Positions 17,876 through 25,893 of a stretch of DNA of 38,149 nt are shown here, piece after piece; position 1 is the stretch's first letter, and the number at the start of each line of letters is the position of its first letter. The translations under genes and the position numbers were made by a program. Source of the stretch: Rhizobium sp. Q54 (lineage in GTDB: Bacteria; Pseudomonadota; Alphaproteobacteria; Rickettsiales; UBA1997); the NCBI GenBank assembly GCA_945875865.1, contig CAMCMF010000012.1, forward strand, positions 1-38,149, read 5' to 3'. The notes beneath the pieces are model-generated. The model was not told the DNA's origin and searched no databases. It was given only the letters and a program-made list of their open reading frames with translations.

Positions 17876-19297
17876 ATGCAAAGATTTAGAATTAGATCAA
17901 AAAGAAGAATTTTTTCTTCCCCACTATTGCGCTTTTTCAATTTAAAAGCCTATGTTCCCAGATCGCTCTACGGCAGATTTTTGCTAATCGTCGGCGTTTC
18001 TGCTTTGATTGTGCAATTGGTTTCGATTTATGTTTTTTATTACACCCATCTTGATGTGATCAGTAAGCAAATGGCGCGCAGCGTGGTTGCGGAGATGGTC
18101 TTTGTAAAAAATTCCATCAATAAGCCGGAATATAATTTAGTGTTAAAAGATCTTTCAGAAAATACCGGAATCAGCTTTTCAATCGAAGAAAAAAAACGGC
18201 TCAAGCGCAAAAAAATTGGCGATTCTAATTGGCATAAAAATCCGATTTACAAATATATCAATCCATTGATCGATCCCTATAATCGCTTTAAGTCAGAGCT
18301 TGAAGGGCACAATCTCAAGCCTTACGAAATTTATGAAGATCGCGACAATGACGACTACATTAACGTCAAAGTTCAAACTTCTTCTGGTGTAATTTCTTTC
18401 GATGTTCCGGTAAAAAAAATCACCAGTTCGAGCTCCTACGTTTTCACTTTTTGGATGATTATGACGGTGATGATTACCTCAGCGATTTCGATAATTTTTT
18501 TCCGCAATCAGATTCGTGGAATTCGTAATTTAAGTATTGCTGCAGAAAAATTCGGACGCGGTCAGGATGTGCCAGATTTAAGGCCAAGCGGTTCACAAGA
18601 AATCCGTTCGCTAACAATTTCTTTCATCAAAATGAAAGAGCGCGTGATGCGACAAATTACGCAGCGAACCGACATGCTCTCCGCAGTTTCTCACGATTTA
18701 CGAACTCCGCTAACGCGCATGAAATTGCAAATCGCCATGATGCCTGACTCGGCAGAAATGAATGATTTAAAAAATGATATTTCCGACATGGAAAAATTGG
18801 TGAATGAGTATCTCGATTTCGCGCGATCTGACGATAAAGAAAAAGCTAATTCGGTAAAAATAAAAAGATTTTTGCAGGAAAGTTTTATCGATTATTACGC
18901 CAAGATGAGTCGCCTTATCGCCAGCAAAATCAGGATCGCGGATGATGTTGAAGTTTCGATAAAAAAACTCGCTCTCAAACGCGCTTTGATGAACTTAATC
19001 GACAATGCTTTTAAATATGGCGAGAACGTCGCGCTCGCCGCCTATCTCTCCAACGATAATCTAATAATTGAAATTGATGATGATGGTCCAGGAATTCCCG
19101 CAACAGAACGCGCCAATGTTTTTAAGCCATTTTACCGCATCGATAATTCGCGCAATATGGATAAAAAAAGCCTGTCGGGCGGATCGGGATTGGGATTGGC
19201 AATTGTAATGGATGGCATCACTTCGCAAGGTGGTCGCATCAAACTTTCTGATTCGCATCTTGGCGGTTTGCGGGTGACGATTTTTATTCCAATCTAG
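17876..19297 (+). CDS. Sensor histidine kinase, EnvZ-like
   Basis: A 473-residue two-component sensor. Two membrane helices (about 35-56 and 188-208) border a periplasmic domain of roughly 130 residues, followed by a HAMP linker, the dimerisation/phosphorylation H-box AVSHDLRTPLTRM (H273) and a catalytic domain with the N-box NLIDNAFKYG, G1 DDDGPGIP, F-box VFKPFYRID and G2 GGSGLGLAIV. The N-terminal LYGRFLLIVGVSALIVQLVS pattern matches EnvZ-type osmosensors common in alphaproteobacteria. A PhoR role is conceivable because pstB is divergent, but the usual PhoR PAS domain is absent. No response regulator gene is adjacent. Confidence 0.87.
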   Translation: MQRFRIRSKRRIFSSPLLRFFNLKAYVPRSLYGRFLLIVGVSALIVQLVSIYVFYYTHLDVISKQMARSVVAEMVFVKNSINKPEYNLVLKDLSENTGISFSIEEKKRLKRKKIGDSNWHKNPIYKYINPLIDPYNRFKSELEGHNLKPYEIYEDRDNDDYINVKVQTSSGVISFDVPVKKITSSSSYVFTFWMIMTVMITSAISIIFFRNQIRGIRNLSIAAEKFGRGQDVPDLRPSGSQEIRSLTISFIKMKERVMRQITQRTDMLSAVSHDLRTPLTRMKLQIAMMPDSAEMNDLKNDISDMEKLVNEYLDFARSDDKEKANSVKIKRFLQESFIDYYAKMSRLIASKIRIADDVEVSIKKLALKRALMNLIDNAFKYGENVALAAYLSNDNLIIEIDDDGPGIPATERANVFKPFYRIDNSRNMDKKSLSGGSGLGLAIVMDGITSQGGRIKLSDSHLGGLRVTIFIPI

Positions 19298-19303
19298 CTT
19301 GAA

Positions 19304-19337
19304 AAAAAGATTTTGTCCTGCAGGACAAAATCTTTTT
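19304..19337 (+). terminator. Perfect 34-bp palindromic terminator
   Basis: AAAAAGATTTTGTCCTG is followed at once by its exact reverse complement CAGGACAAAATCTTTTT, 6 bases after the kinase stop codon. The G+C core and T-tract fit an intrinsic terminator. Its position rules against a TTG start at 19299 for the next gene. Confidence 0.85.
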
Positions 19338-19355
19338 AAATTTAAAATAAATCAC

Positions 19356-20357
19356 ATGCAAAACGTTGTTACTATTGAGTCCGCGTACAAAAAGCTGCTT
19401 GCAGAAATTCAGCAAAATTTAGAAAAAACTCAGCAAAAAATTACGCGTCAAAAAATTGAAATGTGTCACGAAATTGGCAGATTGGTTGAAGAGCATTTGT
19501 CAAAAAATCGTGACGAGACTTACGGAAAGAATTTGATTTTGCGTCTTGAGCGAGATGTAAAAATTTCTTCCAGCGCACTTTACAAAATGCACAATTTTTA
19601 CCAAGCCTATCCAAAACTTCCTAAAGACGATCCAAAATTAAATTGGTCGCATTACCGAGTTTTGGCGGGCATTCAAGACAAAGACGAAAGAAAATATCTT
19701 GAAGATTTAGCCAGAGAAAATGAATGGAGTGGCGATGTTTTGCAGAAAAAAATTGCCGAGCAAAGAAAAGAAAAACCTAAAAAAAATCAGTCAAAAAAAT
19801 TAGCAGTTTCGCAAAAATTAAAATTCTCTCGCGGAAAATTATTTGCCTACCGACTAGCGAGAATGGAGGGTTCAAAAGAAATGTTTGTTGATTTGGGATT
19901 TAATATTTTTTCTGCTACTTCTGAGATTGGAACTGTTGGTGACGTTGTGGTAAGTGAAAAAAATGACAAAAATTATTCACTTAAAAAAATCAAAATCCCT
20001 TCAAAAGAAATTCACACTTACAAAGCTTTTTTAGAGCGCGTGGTTGACGGCGACACCATTCGCGTTTCTCTCGATTTAGGTTTTGGAATTTTTCACAAAG
20101 AGATTTTGCGCCTAGCTCAAATCAATGCCCCAGAGCTTGAAACTGCTGCGGGTAAAAAATCTTTTTCGATTCTAAAAAAACTTTTAAAAGATGTGGAATT
20201 TCTAATAATCAAAACCAACAAAACCGATATTTACGGTCGCTACATTGCGGATATTTTTCTTCCAGAAAATCAAGAATCAGATCCACAAAAAGTTGCAAGT
20301 GAGGGGAGATATTTGAATCAAGTGTTGGTTGATTGTTTTGCAGCGACTGCGTTGTGA
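19356..20357 (+). CDS. DUF1016-like N-terminal domain fused to thermonuclease domain
   Basis: A 333-residue protein from ATG 19356. Residues 8-135 resemble the DUF1016/YhcG N-terminal domain (EIGRLVEEHLSK..., YGKNLILRLERDV, FYQAYPKLP, LNWSHYRVLAGI). After a basic linker and a poorly recognised middle segment, residues 222-300 match staphylococcal-type nuclease: VVDGDTIRV (D231, D233), LRLAQINAPE (R252, N257, E260) and TDIYGRYIADIF (R295). The usual catalytic-site Asp of the I-D-x-P-E motif is Asn, a variant also seen in other homologues. No signal peptide, so it should act in the cytoplasm on DNA or RNA. Role unknown; defence-type or DNA-processing functions are possible. Confidence 0.75.
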   Translation: MQNVVTIESAYKKLLAEIQQNLEKTQQKITRQKIEMCHEIGRLVEEHLSKNRDETYGKNLILRLERDVKISSSALYKMHNFYQAYPKLPKDDPKLNWSHYRVLAGIQDKDERKYLEDLARENEWSGDVLQKKIAEQRKEKPKKNQSKKLAVSQKLKFSRGKLFAYRLARMEGSKEMFVDLGFNIFSATSEIGTVGDVVVSEKNDKNYSLKKIKIPSKEIHTYKAFLERVVDGDTIRVSLDLGFGIFHKEILRLAQINAPELETAAGKKSFSILKKLLKDVEFLIIKTNKTDIYGRYIADIFLPENQESDPQKVASEGRYLNQVLVDCFAATAL

Positions 20358-20393
20358 TTTTTGTGGTTAAATATTCGAAGGTTTTATGACCCC

Positions 20394-20485
20394 CTTAAGG
20401 GCACCTCTAAAAATTGTCTTTTCCGGTAATTTTGAGTTTTAACAAAATTCCTCGAAAAATCCTAATTTTTAGAGGCGCCCTTAAG
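20394..20485. mobile_element. Family R, full-length 92-bp element with 22-bp inverted ends
   Basis: The left end CTTAAGGGCACCTCTAAAAATT and the right end AATTTTTAGAGGCGCCCTTAAG, each read as two halves, are inverted repeats with a single mismatch. The right part contains the CCTCGAAAAATCCTAATTTTTAGAGG hairpin (read in pieces) shared with copies at 1534, 3434, 8191 and 20764. This looks like the most complete copy. The spacer from 20486 to 20639 shows no convincing gene. Confidence 0.8.
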
Positions 20486-20639
20486 CTGAGAGATTCGCTT
20501 TTTTATTCCGATTTAGGATTTTTTTTCAGAAAAAAATTAACCTTTCTTTTTAAATCATCTCATCCCTTATTAAAAAAAATCTTTTTGGTAGTCACCGCCA
20601 TTATAGCTCTTTTTAGTTCACATCTAAATCAGAGAATCC

Positions 20640-20762
20640 ATGAAAAAATTTATCTTTGCCCTTCTAATCCTTTCTTCATGCGATCATCGTAGCGCAGACC
20701 AATATGACTGCATATATAATGACGGTAAGACCAAGTGTAATCAGTATCATTTGGTGAAGTAA
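20640..20762 (+). CDS. Small predicted lipoprotein (40 aa)
   Basis: ATG 20640 opens a 40-residue frame: MKKFIFALLILSSC, with the lipobox LSSC at residues 11-14, then a short polar mature part with two further cysteines (DCIYNDGKTKC) and the end YHLVK. The signal peptide is well formed and the mature part could contain one disulphide. Family unknown. It lies between two copies of palindrome family R. The third small lipoprotein of this window, it has no obvious similarity to the other two beyond the signal. Confidence 0.6.
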   Translation: MKKFIFALLILSSCDHRSADQYDCIYNDGKTKCNQYHLVK

Positions 20763-20763
20763 T

Positions 20764-20810
20764 GGCATCTCTAAAAATTGTCTTTAAATCCTAATTTTTA
20801 GAGGCGCCAT
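20764..20810. repeat. Intergenic palindrome, family R (short copy)
   Basis: GGCATCTCTAAAAATT and AATTTTTAGAGGCGCC form the arms around GTCTTTAAATCCT. It lies between the lipoprotein stop and the convergent mnmA stop and may terminate both. Confidence 0.8.
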
Positions 20811-20820
20811 TATTTCTAAA

Positions 20821-21936
20821 TCACTCGACTTCCTTAGTAATCCAACCACCGCCAAGCACCCTAGAATCATCATAAATCACACAAGCTTGTCCGGGAGTTA
20901 TTGCGCGGCTCATCGATTTCATCACCACTTCAGCGCGACCATCTGCTAAAAATTTTATTATTGCCGGAGCTTCTTCTTGATTGGATCGAAGGCGAACTTT
21001 TGCGTGAATTTCTTTTGTGCAATCAACATCATCGGCCAACCAATTTATTTCGCGCATTACGAATTTTTTATTTTGTAAAAATTTTTCTTCGCCAACAAAA
21101 ACTACATTTTCTACTGGATCAATTTTAACTACGTAAAGTGGCTCGGGATAAGCAATTCCAAGGCCACGTCTTTGACCCAAAGTGAAGTTAATGATGCCAT
21201 CATGATCGCCTAAAATCTTTTTGGTTTCGATGTGAATTAAATTTCCTTTTTTAAAAGCGGAAGGTCGGTGACGACGAATTACTGAGGCGTAATCGCCATT
21301 GGGCACGAAACAAATATCTTGCGAATCAGGTTTATTGGCAACGGTTAAACCAAGGCGCTGCGCTTCCTCGCGAGTTTTCTCTTTTTTATTTCCGCCTAAA
21401 GGAAAACGTAAAAATTCGATCTGCTCTTTTGTGGTGGTGAATAAAAAATAACTCTGATCCTTGTCATCATCCACTGCTTTATGCAATTGCGCTGCGCCAT
21501 TTTCTCCAACTTTTCTTTGTACGTAGTGACCAGTCGCCAAGGCATCAGCACCAAGGTCGCGCGCTACTTTTAATAAATCGCGAAACTTCACGCTTTGATT
21601 GCATTTCACGCAAGGAATTGGCGTTTCGCCGCCCAAATAAGATTCCACAAAATCATCAATTACAGATTCACGAAACAGATTTTGGTAATTTAAAACATAA
21701 TGCGGGAAGCCAAATTTTTCGGCGATATTTTTAGCGTCATAAATATCAACTCCGGCGCAGCAGGCATTCTTTTTTTTCAGCGCATCGCCGATATCGTAAA
21801 GTTGCAGAGTGATTCCAATAACATCAAAACCTTGCTCGTGCAAAAGACAGGCAACAACAGAGGAGTCAACACCTCCCGACATTGCGACCACGACACGCGT
21901 GTTTTTTTCTGGCTTGTTAAAACCTAAAGAGTTCAT
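20821..21936 (-). CDS. mnmA: tRNA-specific 2-thiouridylase MnmA
   Basis: A 371-residue enzyme (E. coli: 368) that makes 2-thiouridine at position 34 of tRNA-Lys, -Glu and -Gln. The PP-loop VVVAMSGGVDSSV (residues 15-27) binds ATP; C112 in PCVKCNQSVKF and C209 in SQDICFVPNGDY are the catalytic cysteine pair. DATGHY-type ALATGHYV and FTLGQRRGLGIA are also present. I start it at ATG 21936 (MNSLGFNKPEKNT), since the longer frame to 22011 adds 25 residues without family support. It is divergent from gltA. Confidence 0.95.
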   Translation of the reverse strand: MNSLGFNKPEKNTRVVVAMSGGVDSSVVACLLHEQGFDVIGITLQLYDIGDALKKKNACCAGVDIYDAKNIAEKFGFPHYVLNYQNLFRESVIDDFVESYLGGETPIPCVKCNQSVKFRDLLKVARDLGADALATGHYVQRKVGENGAAQLHKAVDDDKDQSYFLFTTTKEQIEFLRFPLGGNKKEKTREEAQRLGLTVANKPDSQDICFVPNGDYASVIRRHRPSAFKKGNLIHIETKKILGDHDGIINFTLGQRRGLGIAYPEPLYVVKIDPVENVVFVGEEKFLQNKKFVMREINWLADDVDCTKEIHAKVRLRSNQEEAPAIIKFLADGRAEVVMKSMSRAITPGQACVIYDDSRVLGGGWITKEVE

Positions 21937-22039
21937 GAAAAAAATTTCTTTATAAATTATTGATTTTTCTTTTGATTTTGATGATTCATCAAGCTCCAAT
22001 CTAATTCGCATTTCTTAAATCGTAATTTGTAATTTTCTC

Positions 22040-23314
22040 ATGTCTGAATCAGCAAAATTAACACTTCCAAATGGTAAGGAAATTTTACTACCAATTCGCA
22101 AAGCTACGATTGGTCAAGATGTCATCGACATCTCTGCGCTCTACAAAGAAAGTGGCATGTTCACTTATGATCCAGGTTTTCTTTCCACCGCATCTTGTGA
22201 ATCAAAAATAACTTTCATCGATGGCGAGCAAGGAATTTTGCGTCACGGCGGTTATGATATTGGTGATTTGGCGAAAAAAAGTGAATATCTTGAAGTGGCT
22301 TATTTGCTGTTAAATCGTGAATTGCCGGACGCTAAGCAATACAAAGAATTTAAAACTGGCATCATCAAAAACATGTTTGTTCACGAACAAATCAATATTC
22401 TTTTTCGTGGTTTTCCAAGACGCGCACATCCAATGGCAATCATGGTTGGAGCTGTTGCATCGCTCTCTGCTTTTTATCACGAAACCATGGATATTCACAC
22501 GCCAGAAGGTCGCATGGATGTGGTTTATAAAATCATTTCCAAAATGCCGAATCTTGCGGCGATGGCTTACAAATATTCGATCGGTGAACCAATCATGTAT
22601 CCAAACAAGGAACATGGTTTTGCCGAAAATTTTCTGCACATGTTGTTTGATCGTCCCAACAATCCGCATTACGTGACTCCTGCAATTGCTAAGGCGATGG
22701 AAATGATTTTAGTTTTGCATGCTGATCACGAACAAAATGCTTCAACCTCAACAGTTCGTCTCGCAGGATCTTCTGGCGCAAATCCTTTTGCTTGTATCGG
22801 CGCTGGAATTTCTTCGCTTTGGGGTCCGGCTCACGGTGGCGCCAATGAAGAGGTGATTGAAATGCTAAAACAAATCGCAACCGTGGATCGCATTCCCGAA
22901 TTTATTAAACGCGCTAAAGATAAAAATGATTCATTCCGCTTGATGGGATTTGGTCATCGTGTTTACAAAAATTACGATCCGCGCGCCGCAGTTTTGAAAA
23001 AATCTTGCGACGAAGTTTTGAAAGAACTTGGTGTTAAAGATCCACTTTTGAACATCGCAATTGAGCTCGAAAAAATCGCGCTTAATGACGAATATTTTGT
23101 TTCACGAAAACTTTTCCCCAACGTCGATTTTTATTCTGGAATAATTTACAAAGCCTTAGGAATTCCGAGCAATTTATTCACGGTAATTTTCGCCATCGCA
23201 CGCTCGAGCGGTTGGATTGCGCAATGGAAAGAAATGATCGAAGATCCAGCTTTCAAAATTGGTCGTCCTCGTCAGCTCTACACTGGCTACAATCAACGTG
23301 ATTTAAAAAGATGA
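22040..23314 (+). CDS. gltA: Citrate synthase
   Basis: A 424-residue type II (hexameric-type) citrate synthase, which condenses acetyl-CoA with oxaloacetate. Visible signatures: [44 protein letters not shown] (active-site His), [16 protein letters not shown] (active-site His and arginine region) and [16 protein letters not shown] (active-site Asp). The length is typical for alphaproteobacteria. Its stop overlaps the virB4 start by 4 bases (ATGA), so the two genes are translated in tandem, an unusual pairing of metabolism with secretion. Confidence 0.97.
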   Translation: MSESAKLTLPNGKEILLPIRKATIGQDVIDISALYKESGMFTYDPGFLSTASCESKITFIDGEQGILRHGGYDIGDLAKKSEYLEVAYLLLNRELPDAKQYKEFKTGIIKNMFVHEQINILFRGFPRRAHPMAIMVGAVASLSAFYHETMDIHTPEGRMDVVYKIISKMPNLAAMAYKYSIGEPIMYPNKEHGFAENFLHMLFDRPNNPHYVTPAIAKAMEMILVLHADHEQNASTSTVRLAGSSGANPFACIGAGISSLWGPAHGGANEEVIEMLKQIATVDRIPEFIKRAKDKNDSFRLMGFGHRVYKNYDPRAAVLKKSCDEVLKELGVKDPLLNIAIELEKIALNDEYFVSRKLFPNVDFYSGIIYKALGIPSNLFTVIFAIARSSGWIAQWKEMIEDPAFKIGRPRQLYTGYNQRDLKR

Positions 23315-25821
23315 ATCCGATCCTCCAAGCAATAATCAGCAACGTCATCAAGAAATCTAAAAATAATCCGAGCAATTTAATTGCCAAAAAACCGGATGAA
23401 GATTTTATTCCTTACGTTTGCCACTATGATCCCAACACCATTCTAACCAAGAATGGCGAGCTTTTGCAGATTATTCGCATTACAGGTTTCAGCAATGCTT
23501 CAGTAATTTCTGAATTGATTTCTCTGCGCGATACGGTGCGCGATGCGGTAAAAGATTGTGTGAAGGAAAATAATTTTGCTTTGTGGTTTACCACGATTCG
23601 CCGCAAAAAAAATATTTCTCCGAAAGGTAAGTTTGAAGATTTTTTTGCTGATTATATCAACAAGGATTGGGTGAGGGAAAATAGTTGGGATGATCAATTT
23701 GTTAACGAACTTTACGTCACAGTCATCATTGAGGGGCTCGATACTTCAATCGTAAATGTTAAATCTTTTTTTCGCTCTTTTTCTTACGGCGCGATTGGAA
23801 AATTACATAACCAAGCTTTGATTGAAGCTCACAAAAAATTGTCACAAGTTGTTGCCGGTTTATTACAAGAAACCTCAGATTATGGTGGTAAATTATTGGG
23901 ATTTAAAGAATGGGATGGCGCGCTTTATTCCGAACCGATGCGCTTTTTTGGCAAAATAGTAAATCTCTACGAAGACCGATTCCCGCTAACTGCAAACGAT
24001 ATCTCCAATGAAATGACAACGCATAAAGTTGCTTTTGGCGATCGTGAATTGGAAGTGGTTGGCAATCAAAATAAAAATTTTGCCGCGATGTTTTCGTTGA
24101 AGGAATATTTCGAAGTTTCTGCCGCTTCTCTCGATCGCATTTTGCAACTTCCATTTGAATTCATCATCACTCAATCATTCGATTTTGCCTTCACAAAAAA
24201 AGACATCGAGCCTTACGAATATCAAAATTACATTTTGCAAGTTAGTGGCGATGAACAATTCCGCCAAGAAAGCGGCATTGCAAATTTTATTGAAAGTAAA
24301 AGTGGTGTTTCGACCGATTACGGTAAGCAGCAAATTACCATCATGATCATCAGTAAAACTCAGCAGGAATTAGAAGAGGCTGTGAAATTAGCTTTCGAGC
24401 AATTCAACGCTCTGGGCTTTGTGGTAGTGCGTGAAGATATTTTTGCTGAACATTGTTTTTGGGCACAATTGCCGGCGAATTTTAGTTTCTTGCGTCGTCA
24501 GCGCATCATCAATTCACATCGCATTGCAGGCTTTGCCGCTCTACATAATTTTCCATCGGGATCGATGGAAGGAAATTTTTGGGGACCGGCGGTTTGTGTT
24601 TTAAAAACAGTTTTGGACACGCCATATTTTTTCAATTTTCACGATGGTGATTTAGGTCACACTGTAATTTTGGGACCAAAAACTAATCGCACAGAATTAC
24701 TAAATTTTCTACTTTTGCAGGCGCGAAAATTCAAAAACAAACTATTTTATTTTGATTTTGAAAATGAGACGAAGTGCCTCATCAAAGCAATCAATGGCCA
24801 TTATTACGACATGGCGCATCACGATTTAGCTGATCCACAATTTTTACATCTCAATCCACTTTTGCTGCCGCGTAACAATGAAACAAAAAGATTTCTTGCT
24901 GATTTTTTTACCAGCTTAGTTTCTTTCGCCAAGGATCCAGTTTCGGAAAATGAACTACAATTAATTCCCGGAATTATCGATCGCATCTTCACCGCGAACT
25001 CTCCTGATTTTACTGCGGCTTGCGAAGTTTTTAATAATTCGCAAACCCCGACAATTCACGCGCGCTTGAAAGTGTGGAATGGAAAATCTTTGCAGCATAT
25101 TTTTGGATCGAAAACTGAGATTAATTGGTCTGATGAAGTGATGGCTTTTGATCTAACTGAAGTTCATGCCCAAAAGCCGATTTTGATTCCAACGGTGATT
25201 TATTTACTGCATCGCATCGAAATGGCACTTGATGGCAAGCCAGCAATTATTGTGCTTAACGAGGCTTGGGATCTTTTGGATAATATTATTCTCGCGCCTC
25301 ATGTTGGAGAATTTTTGGCGCGCATGAGGCAAAAAAATTGCGTGGTGATTCTCACTTCCAGCGATTCAAAACATATTACAGAAAGCACAATTTCTGCCGA
25401 AATTGCCAAGAATATTTCCACACAAATATTCATGCCAGATCCTGCTCCAAGCCAGTCTTACAAAGAGATTTTTGGATTAAGTAATGATGAAATAGAAATC
25501 GTTAAAATGATGGAAGCTGAAGAAAAACATTTCATGCTTAAGCATGGCGGAGATTCACTAATTGCTTCGTTGAGATTTTATGAAATGGCGGAGGCTGCTA
25601 AAATTCTTGTTACCGATGAGATTGTTTTAACCGCAATGGAAGCAGTTATCGCGGCGAATAGCGTTAAGGATGCCCCAGCTCCGGAACCACAATTATGGAT
25701 TCCGCAATTAGTTGATGTTTTAAAAGTAATGAAGGATGAAAAAATTTCTGAAACAAAAGAAAAGCTCCGCCAAGAAGGCATCGCCAAAAATAAAATACTG
25801 CGGGAAAGAAATGCTGATTAA
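23311..25821 (+). CDS. VirB4-family T4SS ATPase paralogue, degraded nucleotide site
   Basis: An 836-residue protein with VirB4/CagE/TrbE features: the N-terminal domain with IPYVCHYDP-type start, the [23 protein letters not shown] motif, and a C-terminal RecA-like domain. Where VirB4 has Walker A (GPTGSGKT), this has GPKTNRT (455-461), one residue short and without the lysine; Walker B is VLNEAW (648-653), with Asn for Asp. The [15 protein letters not shown] segment and C-terminal [19 protein letters not shown] are conserved. It resembles the non-canonical second VirB4 (RvhB4-II) of Rickettsiales systems and may be a structural, ATPase-dead subunit. No other T4SS gene is in the window. Confidence 0.85.
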   Translation: MNPILQAIISNVIKKSKNNPSNLIAKKPDEDFIPYVCHYDPNTILTKNGELLQIIRITGFSNASVISELISLRDTVRDAVKDCVKENNFALWFTTIRRKKNISPKGKFEDFFADYINKDWVRENSWDDQFVNELYVTVIIEGLDTSIVNVKSFFRSFSYGAIGKLHNQALIEAHKKLSQVVAGLLQETSDYGGKLLGFKEWDGALYSEPMRFFGKIVNLYEDRFPLTANDISNEMTTHKVAFGDRELEVVGNQNKNFAAMFSLKEYFEVSAASLDRILQLPFEFIITQSFDFAFTKKDIEPYEYQNYILQVSGDEQFRQESGIANFIESKSGVSTDYGKQQITIMIISKTQQELEEAVKLAFEQFNALGFVVVREDIFAEHCFWAQLPANFSFLRRQRIINSHRIAGFAALHNFPSGSMEGNFWGPAVCVLKTVLDTPYFFNFHDGDLGHTVILGPKTNRTELLNFLLLQARKFKNKLFYFDFENETKCLIKAINGHYYDMAHHDLADPQFLHLNPLLLPRNNETKRFLADFFTSLVSFAKDPVSENELQLIPGIIDRIFTANSPDFTAACEVFNNSQTPTIHARLKVWNGKSLQHIFGSKTEINWSDEVMAFDLTEVHAQKPILIPTVIYLLHRIEMALDGKPAIIVLNEAWDLLDNIILAPHVGEFLARMRQKNCVVILTSSDSKHITESTISAEIAKNISTQIFMPDPAPSQSYKEIFGLSNDEIEIVKMMEAEEKHFMLKHGGDSLIASLRFYEMAEAAKILVTDEIVLTAMEAVIAANSVKDAPAPEPQLWIPQLVDVLKVMKDEKISETKEKLRQEGIAKNKILRERNAD

Positions 25822-25850
25822 TTTTTCTTAATAAATTTAGGCATAATTAA

Positions 25851-25887
25851 AAAAATGGGACTGAAGAATTTCTTCAGTCCCATTTTT
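25851..25887. terminator. Bidirectional terminator
   Basis: AAAAATGGGACTGAAGA and TCTTCAGTCCCATTTTT form a perfect 17-bp stem around ATT. A on one side and T on the other allow it to work for virB4 on the plus strand and for the gene at 25894 on the minus strand, although the latter reads away from it only by 7 bases. Confidence 0.9.
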
Positions 25888-25893
25888 ATTTAA

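Noticed and set aside
20414-20692. 92-residue plus-strand frame starting within the family R element
   Set aside because: The first part is repeat sequence, and the end overlaps the 40-residue lipoprotein, which has a far better signal peptide. A hydrophobic patch (IFLVVTAIIALF) alone is not enough.
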